A stretch of 23,190 nucleotides of DNA. It comes from a virus. Shown piece by piece: positions 1 through 9,300 of this stretch (positions are counted from its first letter, which is position 1; each line of letters starts with the position of its first letter). The translations under genes and the position numbers were made by a program. The stretch is taken from positions 1-23,190 of the IMG/VR virus record IMGVR_UViG_3300010300_000115; one strand, written 5' to 3'. The notes beneath the pieces were generated by a model. The model was not told the origin of the DNA, searched no databases, and was given only the letters and a program-made list of their open reading frames with translations.

Positions 1-365
1 AAAACACCATCAGTTATTTGAAATGGTTCATATCCAGATCCTGGATCATTCATTATAATATTAAATTCTTCAATTAAAACATTACTTGGGAAGTATCTTA
101 GAAGATCTAAGTGTGATAATTCATCTAAACTATAAGGGGCTCCTGCAACAAAAGATGGCATTGTATCATCTTCGCTGGAGACATCATTATGAAGATCTTT
201 CAAACTCATTCCAATCGAATTACCAGAACTGTTGTAATCGGTAACAGGATACTCGTAAGGTACTATTATCATACCAAATCCATAAAGATTTTGAGAATAC
301 TCTGTTATTGCTCCTAATGATTTTATTTCTCCTTCACCAGGTACACGTTTATATAAATTACTCAT
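1..365 (-). CDS. Hypothetical protein, probable tail/fibre-associated, partial (C-terminus beyond window)
   Basis: Reading down from the ATG at 365-363, the frame stays open to the window edge, about 121 codons. The start is well supported: GGAGGG lies about seven bases upstream, at 376-371 on the minus strand. The start overlaps the end of the tail-fibre gene by eight bases (fibre stop at 360-358), which suggests translational coupling. The product begins MSNLYKRVPGEGEIKSLG and has no signal peptide, membrane segment or motif I recognise. It is fairly acidic, with several Asp/Glu/Ser runs around residues 60-70. Position directly after the fibre gene makes a fibre-associated role (assembly factor, adhesin or next fibre segment) possible, but that is inference from context only. 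Confidence 0.72.
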   Translation of the reverse strand, partial: MSNLYKRVPGEGEIKSLGAITEYSQNLYGFGMIIVPYEYPVTDYNSSGNSIGMSLKDLHNDVSSEDDTMPSFVAGAPYSLDELSHLDLLRYFPSNVLIEEFNIIMNDPGSGYEPFQITDGV

Positions 366-3300
366 TGCTACCCTCCAGTCTCTTTTTTAACTCATCTATC
401 TGCTGTTGTTGATCTTTAATACCTTCAATTAATAATGGTATTATTTTTTCATAACGAACTGATATAATTCCATCTTGTTCTCGAGTTGCATTAGGTAGAA
501 CCTTTTGTACTTCTTGTGCAATAACACCAATATCTGCTTTACCTCTTTTTGATATACCTGCTTTGTCGTTCCAAGTAAATGTATTACCAGATAATTTTTT
601 AATCTTATTTATTGGATGTTCAATAGGTGAAATTTTGTCCTTTAATGTTTTATCTGATGTAGAAAATGCAACAACATCACCGGTACATCGTATCTCATTG
701 TAAATATCTATACCTACATCTAAATCACCTTTAATTTTCATATGATTACCACTATAACTACCAAAAGGGTTTGTGGTACCGCCAATAAATTTCATGCGGT
801 TGGAGCTATCAATAATAAAATTATACACTCCACCTAGTGCAAGGTCATATAGATTACGTTCTTGGATTTCAGCAACAGCTTCTCCTGATAATCTGAAATC
901 TGAATAAGCATCAAAATCAAAACCGTGATAAATAGCAAGGACACCACTATCTGAGTGCCCGAAGTAATCTGCACTACCAGCTTTAGTGTATAGTTGAACA
1001 TACGAATATTTGTCACACTCTATCGTGATTTGTGCTGCAGCTTCTCCACTACCTAAATCCATGGTATGTATTTTACGTATTGCACCGCATGCGCGTACAA
1101 CACCATTAACATCAGCTGCTAGAGTTCCTATCGCTACACCTTCACTATCACATCGAGCAGTTAAATTTAATTTAATATGTGCTGCTTCTACACCACCTTG
1201 TGAGCCATCTAAATAAATATCTGTATATTGGGTTTCATCTTCTACACCATGCTCGAGGTATAATATAGAGTTATGCGCTGGATTAGTATTATATACTATC
1301 TGCTGTGCTTCGGGAGTAGTACCGAAGTTAGATCCAATAACTACAACTCTCTGACGTAATGCTCTAGCTATCGCAAAGCCATCAAATGTAGCGGATGAAG
1401 CTGATAAACTACCTGAAAATGTTGCATTACCACTGGTATCTAGTGATATGGAGGAGTTGTTGCTTGTACCTATAGTCAAATTTCCACTACCATCAACGCG
1501 TAAAGCAGATTTATCCGTTGCATCAATACCAACTCTTACAGTACTTCCGAAATTAGCTACATTTGCAGAATCTTCAACTATAGTTAACCCACCTGAATTA
1601 ACAACTGCATATGTATTAGTATCATCACCATAAGCAATCACACCACCTGCATTAAGTTTTAGTTTAAGATTCTGTGCAGCAGATCCATCATAAAACTCTG
1701 TGGATGTACCAAATTTAGCTAAACCGAAATTAGGTGTTTGTCCTGATGAAGATATATCCATACCCGTACTTGTTAATACAAGTTGAGATTCCATAGCATC
1801 TATCGCTGCTTGAGCTGTGTTTGCTGATGCTGTTGCAGTATTGGCAGTTGATTGAGCAGCTGCAATTCCAGGCAACTGATCGCTACTACTAACCACACCG
1901 TCAGGTAGGGAAGATACAAAATCTAATTGTGTACTACTACTAACTGTACCTTCAGGTAGTCCCGCAGTTAAATCAGAGCCTGCTTCAATAGTTACTTGCC
2001 CAGATATAGTTAGAGTGGTACCATCCCAAACAAGCTTATCTTTCAAACTCATTTTACCGGTATTATCAACATAAAATGCAGTGTTACTATTATTATGTGT
2101 TCCAGTACCAATATACAGCTTATCGTTTTTCATTTGGATACCACCGATAGAGCCTGTATTAGCAACTATTCCACCTTCAAGGAAAACATTCTTTGAATAT
2201 AATCCAAATTGCCCAGAAGGATCAGTGCCATGTAGTCTATCAGAAGACAGTCCAGATAAATCACCAAGTCGAGCTTTTAGATCTATATCATAAATACTAG
2301 AGCCGGTTCTTTCTACTATGTCAATAAATGGTGTTGTTACATCGTTTGGATTAGCGTTTAATCTGATATATCCAGTGCCGATTTTACCTGTCGATACAAC
2401 AACTTGTGACCCTGAATAAGATTGTGGGAATGATGCAATATCACCTAACGAACCTGACGTTGTAGAATTAATATTATCTGAACCACTGTATCCACGTTGC
2501 ACGAATAATTTACCAGATAAATCAATTGCACTACTCAGATTATTACGAGACGATGATTCAACTAATATATATTCTGTTGTGAAACCTGTATCAGATACTT
2601 TTTTCATTGTTAATATCTCATTAACAGCAAACCCTGACACGTTAACGACAGACATTGTTGTGTCAGTAACTCTATGGATTCCATCATCTGCAGCAGAACC
2701 ACCTAATTGTCCTGAACCTGTAAGTACTGTTGAATTTGCAATATATAATTGACCACCAACAGCATTTACAGTTTCTTTCTCAAAAGTAGTTGTTGATAAC
2801 GTACCACGTATCTTAGCGTTTTCTACCTCTAAAAATCCACCATCTTCAGCAGTTAAACGAAATCCTGAACCTGGCACATCACTTGCAAATCCGCTTGATT
2901 CAATTGTACCATCTTTACGGATGATCATTTTACCACCAGTAAGTTCATTAACACCTAAAGACCATCCTGAGATTTCGTATTTATCATTACCCGAATCTTT
3001 ACCTAAGAACATACGAGATGTACCTTGAGCAAGAGCATCAAAGTCTGCAGTGCGAAATCCGTAATTATTATTATCGGTGTAGAACATACTCACAACCGGT
3101 AAGCCGCCGTCGAGCTCACCAACCTTTATACTAGGTCCGTCACCACCTGCGAGCTGTATTCCTTGACTACTATCTACGGTGCTTTGAGCACGGAGTTTAG
3201 TGCCGCTAATATCCCAACCAGCAATTTTACCAGCTGAAGCTGTGATAACACCGGTATGATTTACATTAAATTTACTAGAACTTAATGCATACGTTTGCGT

Positions 3301-3999
3301 TGAATCACCTATTTCAAACCCTGTAGTTGTAAGTGTATGGTCCCCAATATCATAACCACCTATTTTACCAGCTGAAGCGGTTATCGTACCTTCAAAGACA
3401 GCACCACTAGCAAATAATTGTCCACTTTCACTTACAGCAAAGTTAGGTCCAAATTTTACATAATATTTACCTGCGGTAGCTGTTGCACCTTCACTAGGTG
3501 TAAAATCGATATAATATTCATCTCTAACTTGATCGAAAGCAGCTGCAGTATCTGAACCTGGGCCTTTAGTTGTATGGTATAGTGCAGCACCGTCAGCATC
3601 TAAAGTAGCATTAGATCCACTTAACTTACCATCTACTATTTGCCATTTACCCAATTTACCGGAATTAGCAGTAATAACACCATCAGTTGTTACATGAAAA
3701 TTTGAAGAGCTAATCTCTATATTACCATCTGATCCAGAGATAAATTGAGACCCTTCTGTACCAACGAAGAATTTTTTAGTTCGTATATCTAACTCACCGA
3801 CCTGTGTTGATGTCGAAGTTGCAAATCGCATATACGATTCACTGTGCTGAATTAATTCTAACCCAACACCTGAATAACTGGTGAAAGCAGCGCTACTATT
3901 TAAAACAAATGATCCTGACCATAACATTAATCCGCTACCGCTATGAGATCCGGTAGCATAATTAAATCCTTTATAGTCTGATGTTCTTAAATTAGCCAT
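358..3999 (-). CDS. Long tail fibre / tail-spike-like protein with C-terminal S74 intramolecular chaperone
   Basis: A 1213-residue fibre protein expected at the distal tail for host recognition. The last ~105 residues form a peptidase S74 (endosialidase-type chaperone) domain. The catalytic dyad is visible as S1115-D-K-T-L-K1120, followed by a GVIAQEVQKVLP core and a Gln/Lys-rich C-terminal helix. In this family the chaperone trimerises the fibre and then cleaves itself off at the Ser. The body has recurrent T/S-A-G-K-I-G-G-type turns near residues 106, 203, 250 and 608, an Ala/Thr-rich probable coiled coil at ~712-745, and a duplicated LP-G-VSSS-QL motif just before it. The N-terminus is Ser/Gly-rich and probably the virion-proximal end. 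AAGGGA lies about ten bases before the ATG, and the gene starts two bases after the preceding stop. The fold is confident; the receptor is unknown. Confidence 0.9.
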   Translation of the reverse strand: MANLRTSDYKGFNYATGSHSGSGLMLWSGSFVLNSSAAFTSYSGVGLELIQHSESYMRFATSTSTQVGELDIRTKKFFVGTEGSQFISGSDGNIEISSSNFHVTTDGVITANSGKLGKWQIVDGKLSGSNATLDADGAALYHTTKGPGSDTAAAFDQVRDEYYIDFTPSEGATATAGKYYVKFGPNFAVSESGQLFASGAVFEGTITASAGKIGGYDIGDHTLTTTGFEIGDSTQTYALSSSKFNVNHTGVITASAGKIAGWDISGTKLRAQSTVDSSQGIQLAGGDGPSIKVGELDGGLPVVSMFYTDNNNYGFRTADFDALAQGTSRMFLGKDSGNDKYEISGWSLGVNELTGGKMIIRKDGTIESSGFASDVPGSGFRLTAEDGGFLEVENAKIRGTLSTTTFEKETVNAVGGQLYIANSTVLTGSGQLGGSAADDGIHRVTDTTMSVVNVSGFAVNEILTMKKVSDTGFTTEYILVESSSRNNLSSAIDLSGKLFVQRGYSGSDNINSTTSGSLGDIASFPQSYSGSQVVVSTGKIGTGYIRLNANPNDVTTPFIDIVERTGSSIYDIDLKARLGDLSGLSSDRLHGTDPSGQFGLYSKNVFLEGGIVANTGSIGGIQMKNDKLYIGTGTHNNSNTAFYVDNTGKMSLKDKLVWDGTTLTISGQVTIEAGSDLTAGLPEGTVSSSTQLDFVSSLPDGVVSSSDQLPGIAAAQSTANTATASANTAQAAIDAMESQLVLTSTGMDISSSGQTPNFGLAKFGTSTEFYDGSAAQNLKLKLNAGGVIAYGDDTNTYAVVNSGGLTIVEDSANVANFGSTVRVGIDATDKSALRVDGSGNLTIGTSNNSSISLDTSGNATFSGSLSASSATFDGFAIARALRQRVVVIGSNFGTTPEAQQIVYNTNPAHNSILYLEHGVEDETQYTDIYLDGSQGGVEAAHIKLNLTARCDSEGVAIGTLAADVNGVVRACGAIRKIHTMDLGSGEAAAQITIECDKYSYVQLYTKAGSADYFGHSDSGVLAIYHGFDFDAYSDFRLSGEAVAEIQERNLYDLALGGVYNFIIDSSNRMKFIGGTTNPFGSYSGNHMKIKGDLDVGIDIYNEIRCTGDVVAFSTSDKTLKDKISPIEHPINKIKKLSGNTFTWNDKAGISKRGKADIGVIAQEVQKVLPNATREQDGIISVRYEKIIPLLIEGIKDQQQQIDELKKRLEGSNE
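655..657 (-). other. Predicted S74 autocleavage serine (Ser1115)
   Basis: The TCA codon for Ser1115 lies in the T-S-D-K-T-L-K context. A Ser followed five residues later by Lys matches the catalytic Ser/Lys spacing of the endosialidase-type intramolecular chaperone. Cleavage here would release a C-terminal fragment of about 99 residues and leave a mature fibre of about 1114 residues. This is predicted from the motif alone. Confidence 0.65.
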
Positions 4000-4001
4000 A
4001 T

Positions 4002-6266
4002 TTATATAGTCCCTTCAAATCCTTCTAAGATAAATCCATCTCCAATATTTACCGTTCCAGGTAACTGATTATTTGTTCCGTCAATATACAAGTTACTACC
4101 AGAGAAGTCAACGCTGTTAACTGTTAGCGCTAAATTTGACTCTTCCATGTTACGATTATAAAATTCAAACTTAAAATCTAATACATCGTCTTGTTGAGCT
4201 GTTGGTATTGGAAATTCTAAAAAAGTGTGATTAGGTGTAAACCCTGTTTGACGTTCACCACGGACCTCAACATTGCCAATAAACCACCTTCCTGCATACG
4301 TATTAAATCTAATATTAATATTACCATCTTCCGTAGGTGTATAAATATATTGAACTAATTGTTTTGTAACTATACCTGGTACAACTTGCTGCTCATTTGG
4401 TGTAAATCTACTAGGTAATGTAAGTTTAAATCTATTTTGAAATTTCGAGCTAGGTATATGAGCATTAGCAAGAGCATTTTCCTGAACAAATCTTAAAGCT
4501 CCACCAGGACCTTTAGCTGCTACCCACTCATTTTTAATTTTTTTAGTATACTGATTAGCAATAGTATTACTACCTAATAGATCTAGTTGCTCTCTATTAG
4601 CACTATCTAATTCAGATCTTAAGACTGCAGCTCTAATATTACCTAAACCTGTACCGCTTGGATTTGCAGCTATGTATCCGAAGTGGCCACGTGCTACTTC
4701 ATCACTCTTTTCAACATTAGAGCCTGATATCCACATCTCTAAAGTACTCGGCACTGTTTGACCAACTTCCTTTTCAGCTGCTGCTTCAAAAGTTATACTA
4801 TATGTATTACCTGCATATACATCAATAGTTTTATTACTCTTAAACATTATACCTTGTGTAGTCCAAGGACTATTATATATAGGAATTAGATCACCAGGCC
4901 TATTTCCACTACCCGTAATCATAACACCACCCATTATAGGGGAATTAGATTGAGTTGCAGCTACTGAACCCCATGTAGCAGTTGTTGACCATAAATTATC
5001 AACAATGTCTTGATTTGTAAAATAACCGGCTCCTCTGTAAGGAGTTGATGCATTAACATCATTCATAAGATTATTATCTTCAACTTCTTCTTCACCTATC
5101 ATGGTATATGGACCAAATCCTTGACTTCTCATATACGTCTTAATTTTATATACATCACCAGCTATAGGGTCTAAATTTTTTATCGTCATTCTACCGAATG
5201 ATTGGATATTACTTTTACCGGTTGTGTCCGTTCCAATCTGGTGATAGCTTGTCGTAAAATTAGCATGGTTAGGAAAATCTAAAAGGAAGTTCGGTGCTTG
5301 CGCTTCTGTTAAAATACCACCATTAGGGAATTTTATCTGAACAGGTACAATTAGAGCATCGACAAGTAATGTATTACTATCCTTAACTTCTAGAACTACA
5401 GGTGTCCAATCTGGGTATGTACCTTCAGCGTCTAAGTATAGAGGTTTGACATGGCCATATCTACCAGAGTCTAACATACCCTTCTTAGCCCAAGCTAGGG
5501 GATCAAGGTAAGTTATATCAACATCATTACCATACTGTTTTCTAATATGTGAATCAAAGTGTGCTGTAGTTAACCCGCTTACCCTTAATAATACTTCACG
5601 CATATCAGGGTTAAACCCGCCACCTGATTCTGCAGGAATGTGGTTTGCAAATTTTATAACTGCCGTAGCGGAGCTGTGATATCCTGAATATTTAATTTCA
5701 GGTTCAGGGGTATAAGATGTTATTGTACCCTGTGTTAGAGATTGAAAAGCTTTATTGCCAATTTTGAAATCGTAATACATATATTCACGATTAATCTCTT
5801 CTATCTTAATTGAAGGGGCTGTTTCAAAAATTACTCGTGATGAATTTGGTTTATTAGGACTTAAAGTTACAAATCTACTCCACCTAACATTATGACGACC
5901 TTCCCAGTTTTTAGGTACAGGTCTACCGTTTGGCCTCTTTTTAGCAACACCAAGAATAGACACTCTACAAACCCCAGGTAAAGCAGTATCATAAACAAAA
6001 ATAGAGATAACACGATGACCTGAAATATCTCTATATTTATTAACTTCGTGATAAACAGGTTTACCTGATTCATCAAGTACTTCAATAAGTATTTCTGATC
6101 CTTTAAGAAGTAGATCATCATTACCATAAATTTTAAAGAAATTTTTTCCAGAAGTTAATTCAGAAGGAAATTCATCGATTCTAAAATAGTCTGAATAATC
6201 AGTGCTATCAACAATTAATATAGGTTGCTTATGCAGCCCAAGATACGGATTTTGCTTTTGAATCAT
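4002..6266 (-). CDS. Large structural protein, probable tail/fibre-connector with beta-sandwich domains
   Basis: A 754-residue protein with no enzyme motif, signal peptide or membrane segment. The N-terminal ~150 residues look beta-rich and may be the virion-anchoring part. A fibronectin/Ig-like stretch lies around residues 354-380 (RMTIKNLDPIAGDVYKIKTY). Residues ~440-560 and ~610-754 look like carbohydrate-binding-type jelly rolls, with alternating hydrophobic strands, a YAGNTYSITFEA strand and a terminal NLYIDGTNNQLPG segment. AGAGGT sits a few bases before the ATG, supporting the start. It lies between the fused recombination nuclease and the S74 tail fibre, with only two bases to the fibre gene. 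I infer a fibre-base or baseplate-peripheral role. The domain calls come from reading the sequence, not from a profile search. Confidence 0.75.
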   Translation of the reverse strand: MIQKQNPYLGLHKQPILIVDSTDYSDYFRIDEFPSELTSGKNFFKIYGNDDLLLKGSEILIEVLDESGKPVYHEVNKYRDISGHRVISIFVYDTALPGVCRVSILGVAKKRPNGRPVPKNWEGRHNVRWSRFVTLSPNKPNSSRVIFETAPSIKIEEINREYMYYDFKIGNKAFQSLTQGTITSYTPEPEIKYSGYHSSATAVIKFANHIPAESGGGFNPDMREVLLRVSGLTTAHFDSHIRKQYGNDVDITYLDPLAWAKKGMLDSGRYGHVKPLYLDAEGTYPDWTPVVLEVKDSNTLLVDALIVPVQIKFPNGGILTEAQAPNFLLDFPNHANFTTSYHQIGTDTTGKSNIQSFGRMTIKNLDPIAGDVYKIKTYMRSQGFGPYTMIGEEEVEDNNLMNDVNASTPYRGAGYFTNQDIVDNLWSTTATWGSVAATQSNSPIMGGVMITGSGNRPGDLIPIYNSPWTTQGIMFKSNKTIDVYAGNTYSITFEAAAEKEVGQTVPSTLEMWISGSNVEKSDEVARGHFGYIAANPSGTGLGNIRAAVLRSELDSANREQLDLLGSNTIANQYTKKIKNEWVAAKGPGGALRFVQENALANAHIPSSKFQNRFKLTLPSRFTPNEQQVVPGIVTKQLVQYIYTPTEDGNINIRFNTYAGRWFIGNVEVRGERQTGFTPNHTFLEFPIPTAQQDDVLDFKFEFYNRNMEESNLALTVNSVDFSGSNLYIDGTNNQLPGTVNIGDGFILEGFEGTI

Positions 6267-6324
6267 AATTACCTCTGTTATCTACTAGAATCTACTTCAA
6301 GTATCTTATATAAATATATGATTA
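6267..6324. other. 58-base intergenic gap, AT-rich, possible promoter
   Basis: One of only two gaps larger than about 30 bases. It separates the recombination nuclease stop from the structural gene at 6266. It carries AGAGGT for the downstream gene and an AT-rich core (minus strand TATATTTATATAAG, around 6318-6305) that could serve as a -10-type element. No clear -35 box, hairpin or T4 late-promoter TATAAATA in the gene orientation is visible. The plus strand does read TATAAATA at 6309-6316, facing away from the genes. Confidence 0.3.
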
Positions 6325-9300
6325 CTAATAAATAACGTTACTTAGACTGTGTTGTTTAGATATCTCAATAGCATCATCAACCATATCTCTCATTACATCA
6401 ATATGCGATATTATAAGAATAAAATCAAACTCCGTCTTTAAGTAATCAAATAACATTGACATCGAACTAATATTGCTAGAGTCTAAATTACCAAATCCTT
6501 CATCAATAGCTAAGAAAGTAGGTCTAGGTAAATTAGAAATATTAATTAAAGCAACACGAATAGCTAATGATGATATGAATTTCTCCATACCTGAAGTCAT
6601 TTCTAATGACCAAGTACTCTGACCATACTTAATATAGGTTAAGATATTTTTACCGTCAACATCAAATTCAAGTTCAAAATCTACTACTTGTGATAAAATA
6701 TTATTAACTTCTTCTTGTATGTATGGCAAGGTATCAGAAATAATCTCATAAGGAATACCATCACGCTTGATAGCATCAAGGTAGTACTCATACGCTTTTA
6801 ATTTGATCTCTAAACTATGAGCTTTTTTAATATGATTATTAATATTCTTTATATCAGTTTTATAAACCTTAATATCACTATAGCACAATTGTCGTTTATC
6901 ATCAACTAGTGATAGTTCTGTTTTTAGAGTATCTTGCTCATTCTCTCGAACTCTAATCTCACTATTAATCTCTTTATTCTGTTCTATAGCTTGTAAGTTT
7001 TTATGATAGCGTTCAATAAGCTTATCTAATTCCTTATTACGTGTAATAATTTTATCGCGAACTTCTTTAGCTTGATAGTAAGCAATCCTACCAGCATCTC
7101 GCTCTCTCTGTATTTGAGAAATTATACTACGTTGATCAGTTAGATCGTTAATGTCACTTTCGATACCATTAAAACTATCTAATTGTGTTTTATAAGATTT
7201 AATAGATTCTACTAATTCTCTAGCTACCACTTTATCATTTTCTAAGCTTGTTTTAGTTTTATGAGCTGTTTTTACAAAATCATTATTTTTACAGAAAGTA
7301 CAGTTAGGATCAAATTGACCTATTGCATCAAGTTTTTCTTGCTTATGAAGAACATCTTTCTTCAACATTTCTTTGGTTTGATTTAAGGATTGTAGTTCTG
7401 ATATGCATGCTTTATAATCTACATACTTACCTTCAACATTACTTTGCTCGTAACGTGAAACTTTTTCTTCTGCAGCCGCTACCAGCTCTTTATTATGAAT
7501 TGCAATTTTTTCATCAGACTTTAATCGCTCATCTATATCTTTAATTCTAGATTCGTTAGATTGTTTCTCTCGCTCTAACTCTTCCAAGTTATCAAGCGGT
7601 AGCTTTTTATGTAAAGACTTTGTTAGACTAAGTATTTCTTTACTCTTCTCTTTAATGTTAGATTCGACATCCTTTTTTTCAGCTTGATATTGCTCATAAC
7701 GTATTTCACACTTCTCAAGCTTATCTTCTTTATCAATTAACTCTTGAGAATAATCAGTATTACCAAAATCCTTAAGTAAAGCTTGCACATCCCGAATCTC
7801 TTCATTTGCTAATGCGTATAACTGTTCAAATACTGTTATATCTAGAAATTGAGAGAGTAAATCCTTTTTCTCAAACTGTGACTTATCTATAAATCCAGTG
7901 TTATTATTTTGAACTGATAGTGCAGTAAGAATAAAGTCATCATACTCACCTAAATATCCTTGAATGTTCTTATCTGTATCTCTTCTTTGTTCACCATTCA
8001 GAGAAACCTTTTCACCTTCTTCATCGATATACCAAAAATCTACATCTACACGTACTTTACCTTTTTGCCATCCTTTCAATATTCTCTTCGCTCGTCTCTC
8101 TATAAAGTATGTAACACCATCAATCTCTAACTCTAATTTACAATGAAAAGTATTTTTAGTGTTATTCATTATATCAACAGCTGATTTACCTCTACTACAT
8201 CTATCAAAAATACAAAATGCTAATGAATCTAGTATAGCTGATTTACCTGCATGATTAGGTGCAAATAAACCTATAACATCTTTAGCTTTAGAAAAGTTAA
8301 TTGTATTTCCATCACCGTAACTAAACATATTAGAGAATTCAAAGTTTTTCATCCTCCATGTTACATTTCTAGTTATATCTTCATTTAACAAGGAATCATT
8401 CAACGTCTTATTAATACTTTTTATTTGTCGCATTAAGTTATCATCAACATCGTGATTCTTCTCTATATAATCTTTTAATAATTTATTTTGATAATTAACA
8501 TCTCTAACATCACGAGTTAAAGATCTAGATGTACTAGCAATACCTTTTATCTTATCCTGCTTTATAGTAATAATATCATTAGCTCTACATTTCTTCTTTA
8601 CCTCTTTAATTATACTCTTTAGCTCAGCTTCTGTTGTGTTAGTAGTTCTAATGCGTAAGCGAGGCTGCTTAGGTATATCATCTATATTAGGTAAAACACC
8701 GTCTTTAACATCTATAGTATAGAAGCCATATTTGTTTGGTATATCTACGTATTTTGGCTTTCTAGATGGTATATCCCATACAGCGTAACCATGGTGTTTG
8801 AATGCTTCACCGAAATTTTGCTGAATAAGAGATCCAGGGTAGCATATTGTCTTAGCTTTATCAACATATTGTCGTTTATGAATATCACCTAATAGTGATA
8901 AATCATAGCCATCAAATAAGTTTGATGTATATTCTTCACCTGTTACTTCATACCCTATATCAGTTTTAGAAGATTGGACAGGTCCATGGAAAAGTGCAAT
9001 CTTTGTATCAGCTTCAAAAGATTCGGCTTTAATAAAGTCAGATGCTGGATCAAAGATACTAAATACAGTAAAGTGTGTATCAGCAATTTTATAGACGCCT
9101 GAATCTTTCAGATAGTGTAGCTTTGGATGATTTAAGTTTTTTATAATAGGTGATAGAGCATCTAACCTACTAGTATTATTTAGGTTAGTATCATGATTAC
9201 CAGTAATAACAATAGTATGTCGCCTGTCAGCTAAGTTCTTTAAAAACTCAGAAGTCAGAGAAATCAATTCAGGTGATATATCAGTTTTGTTGTGGACTAC

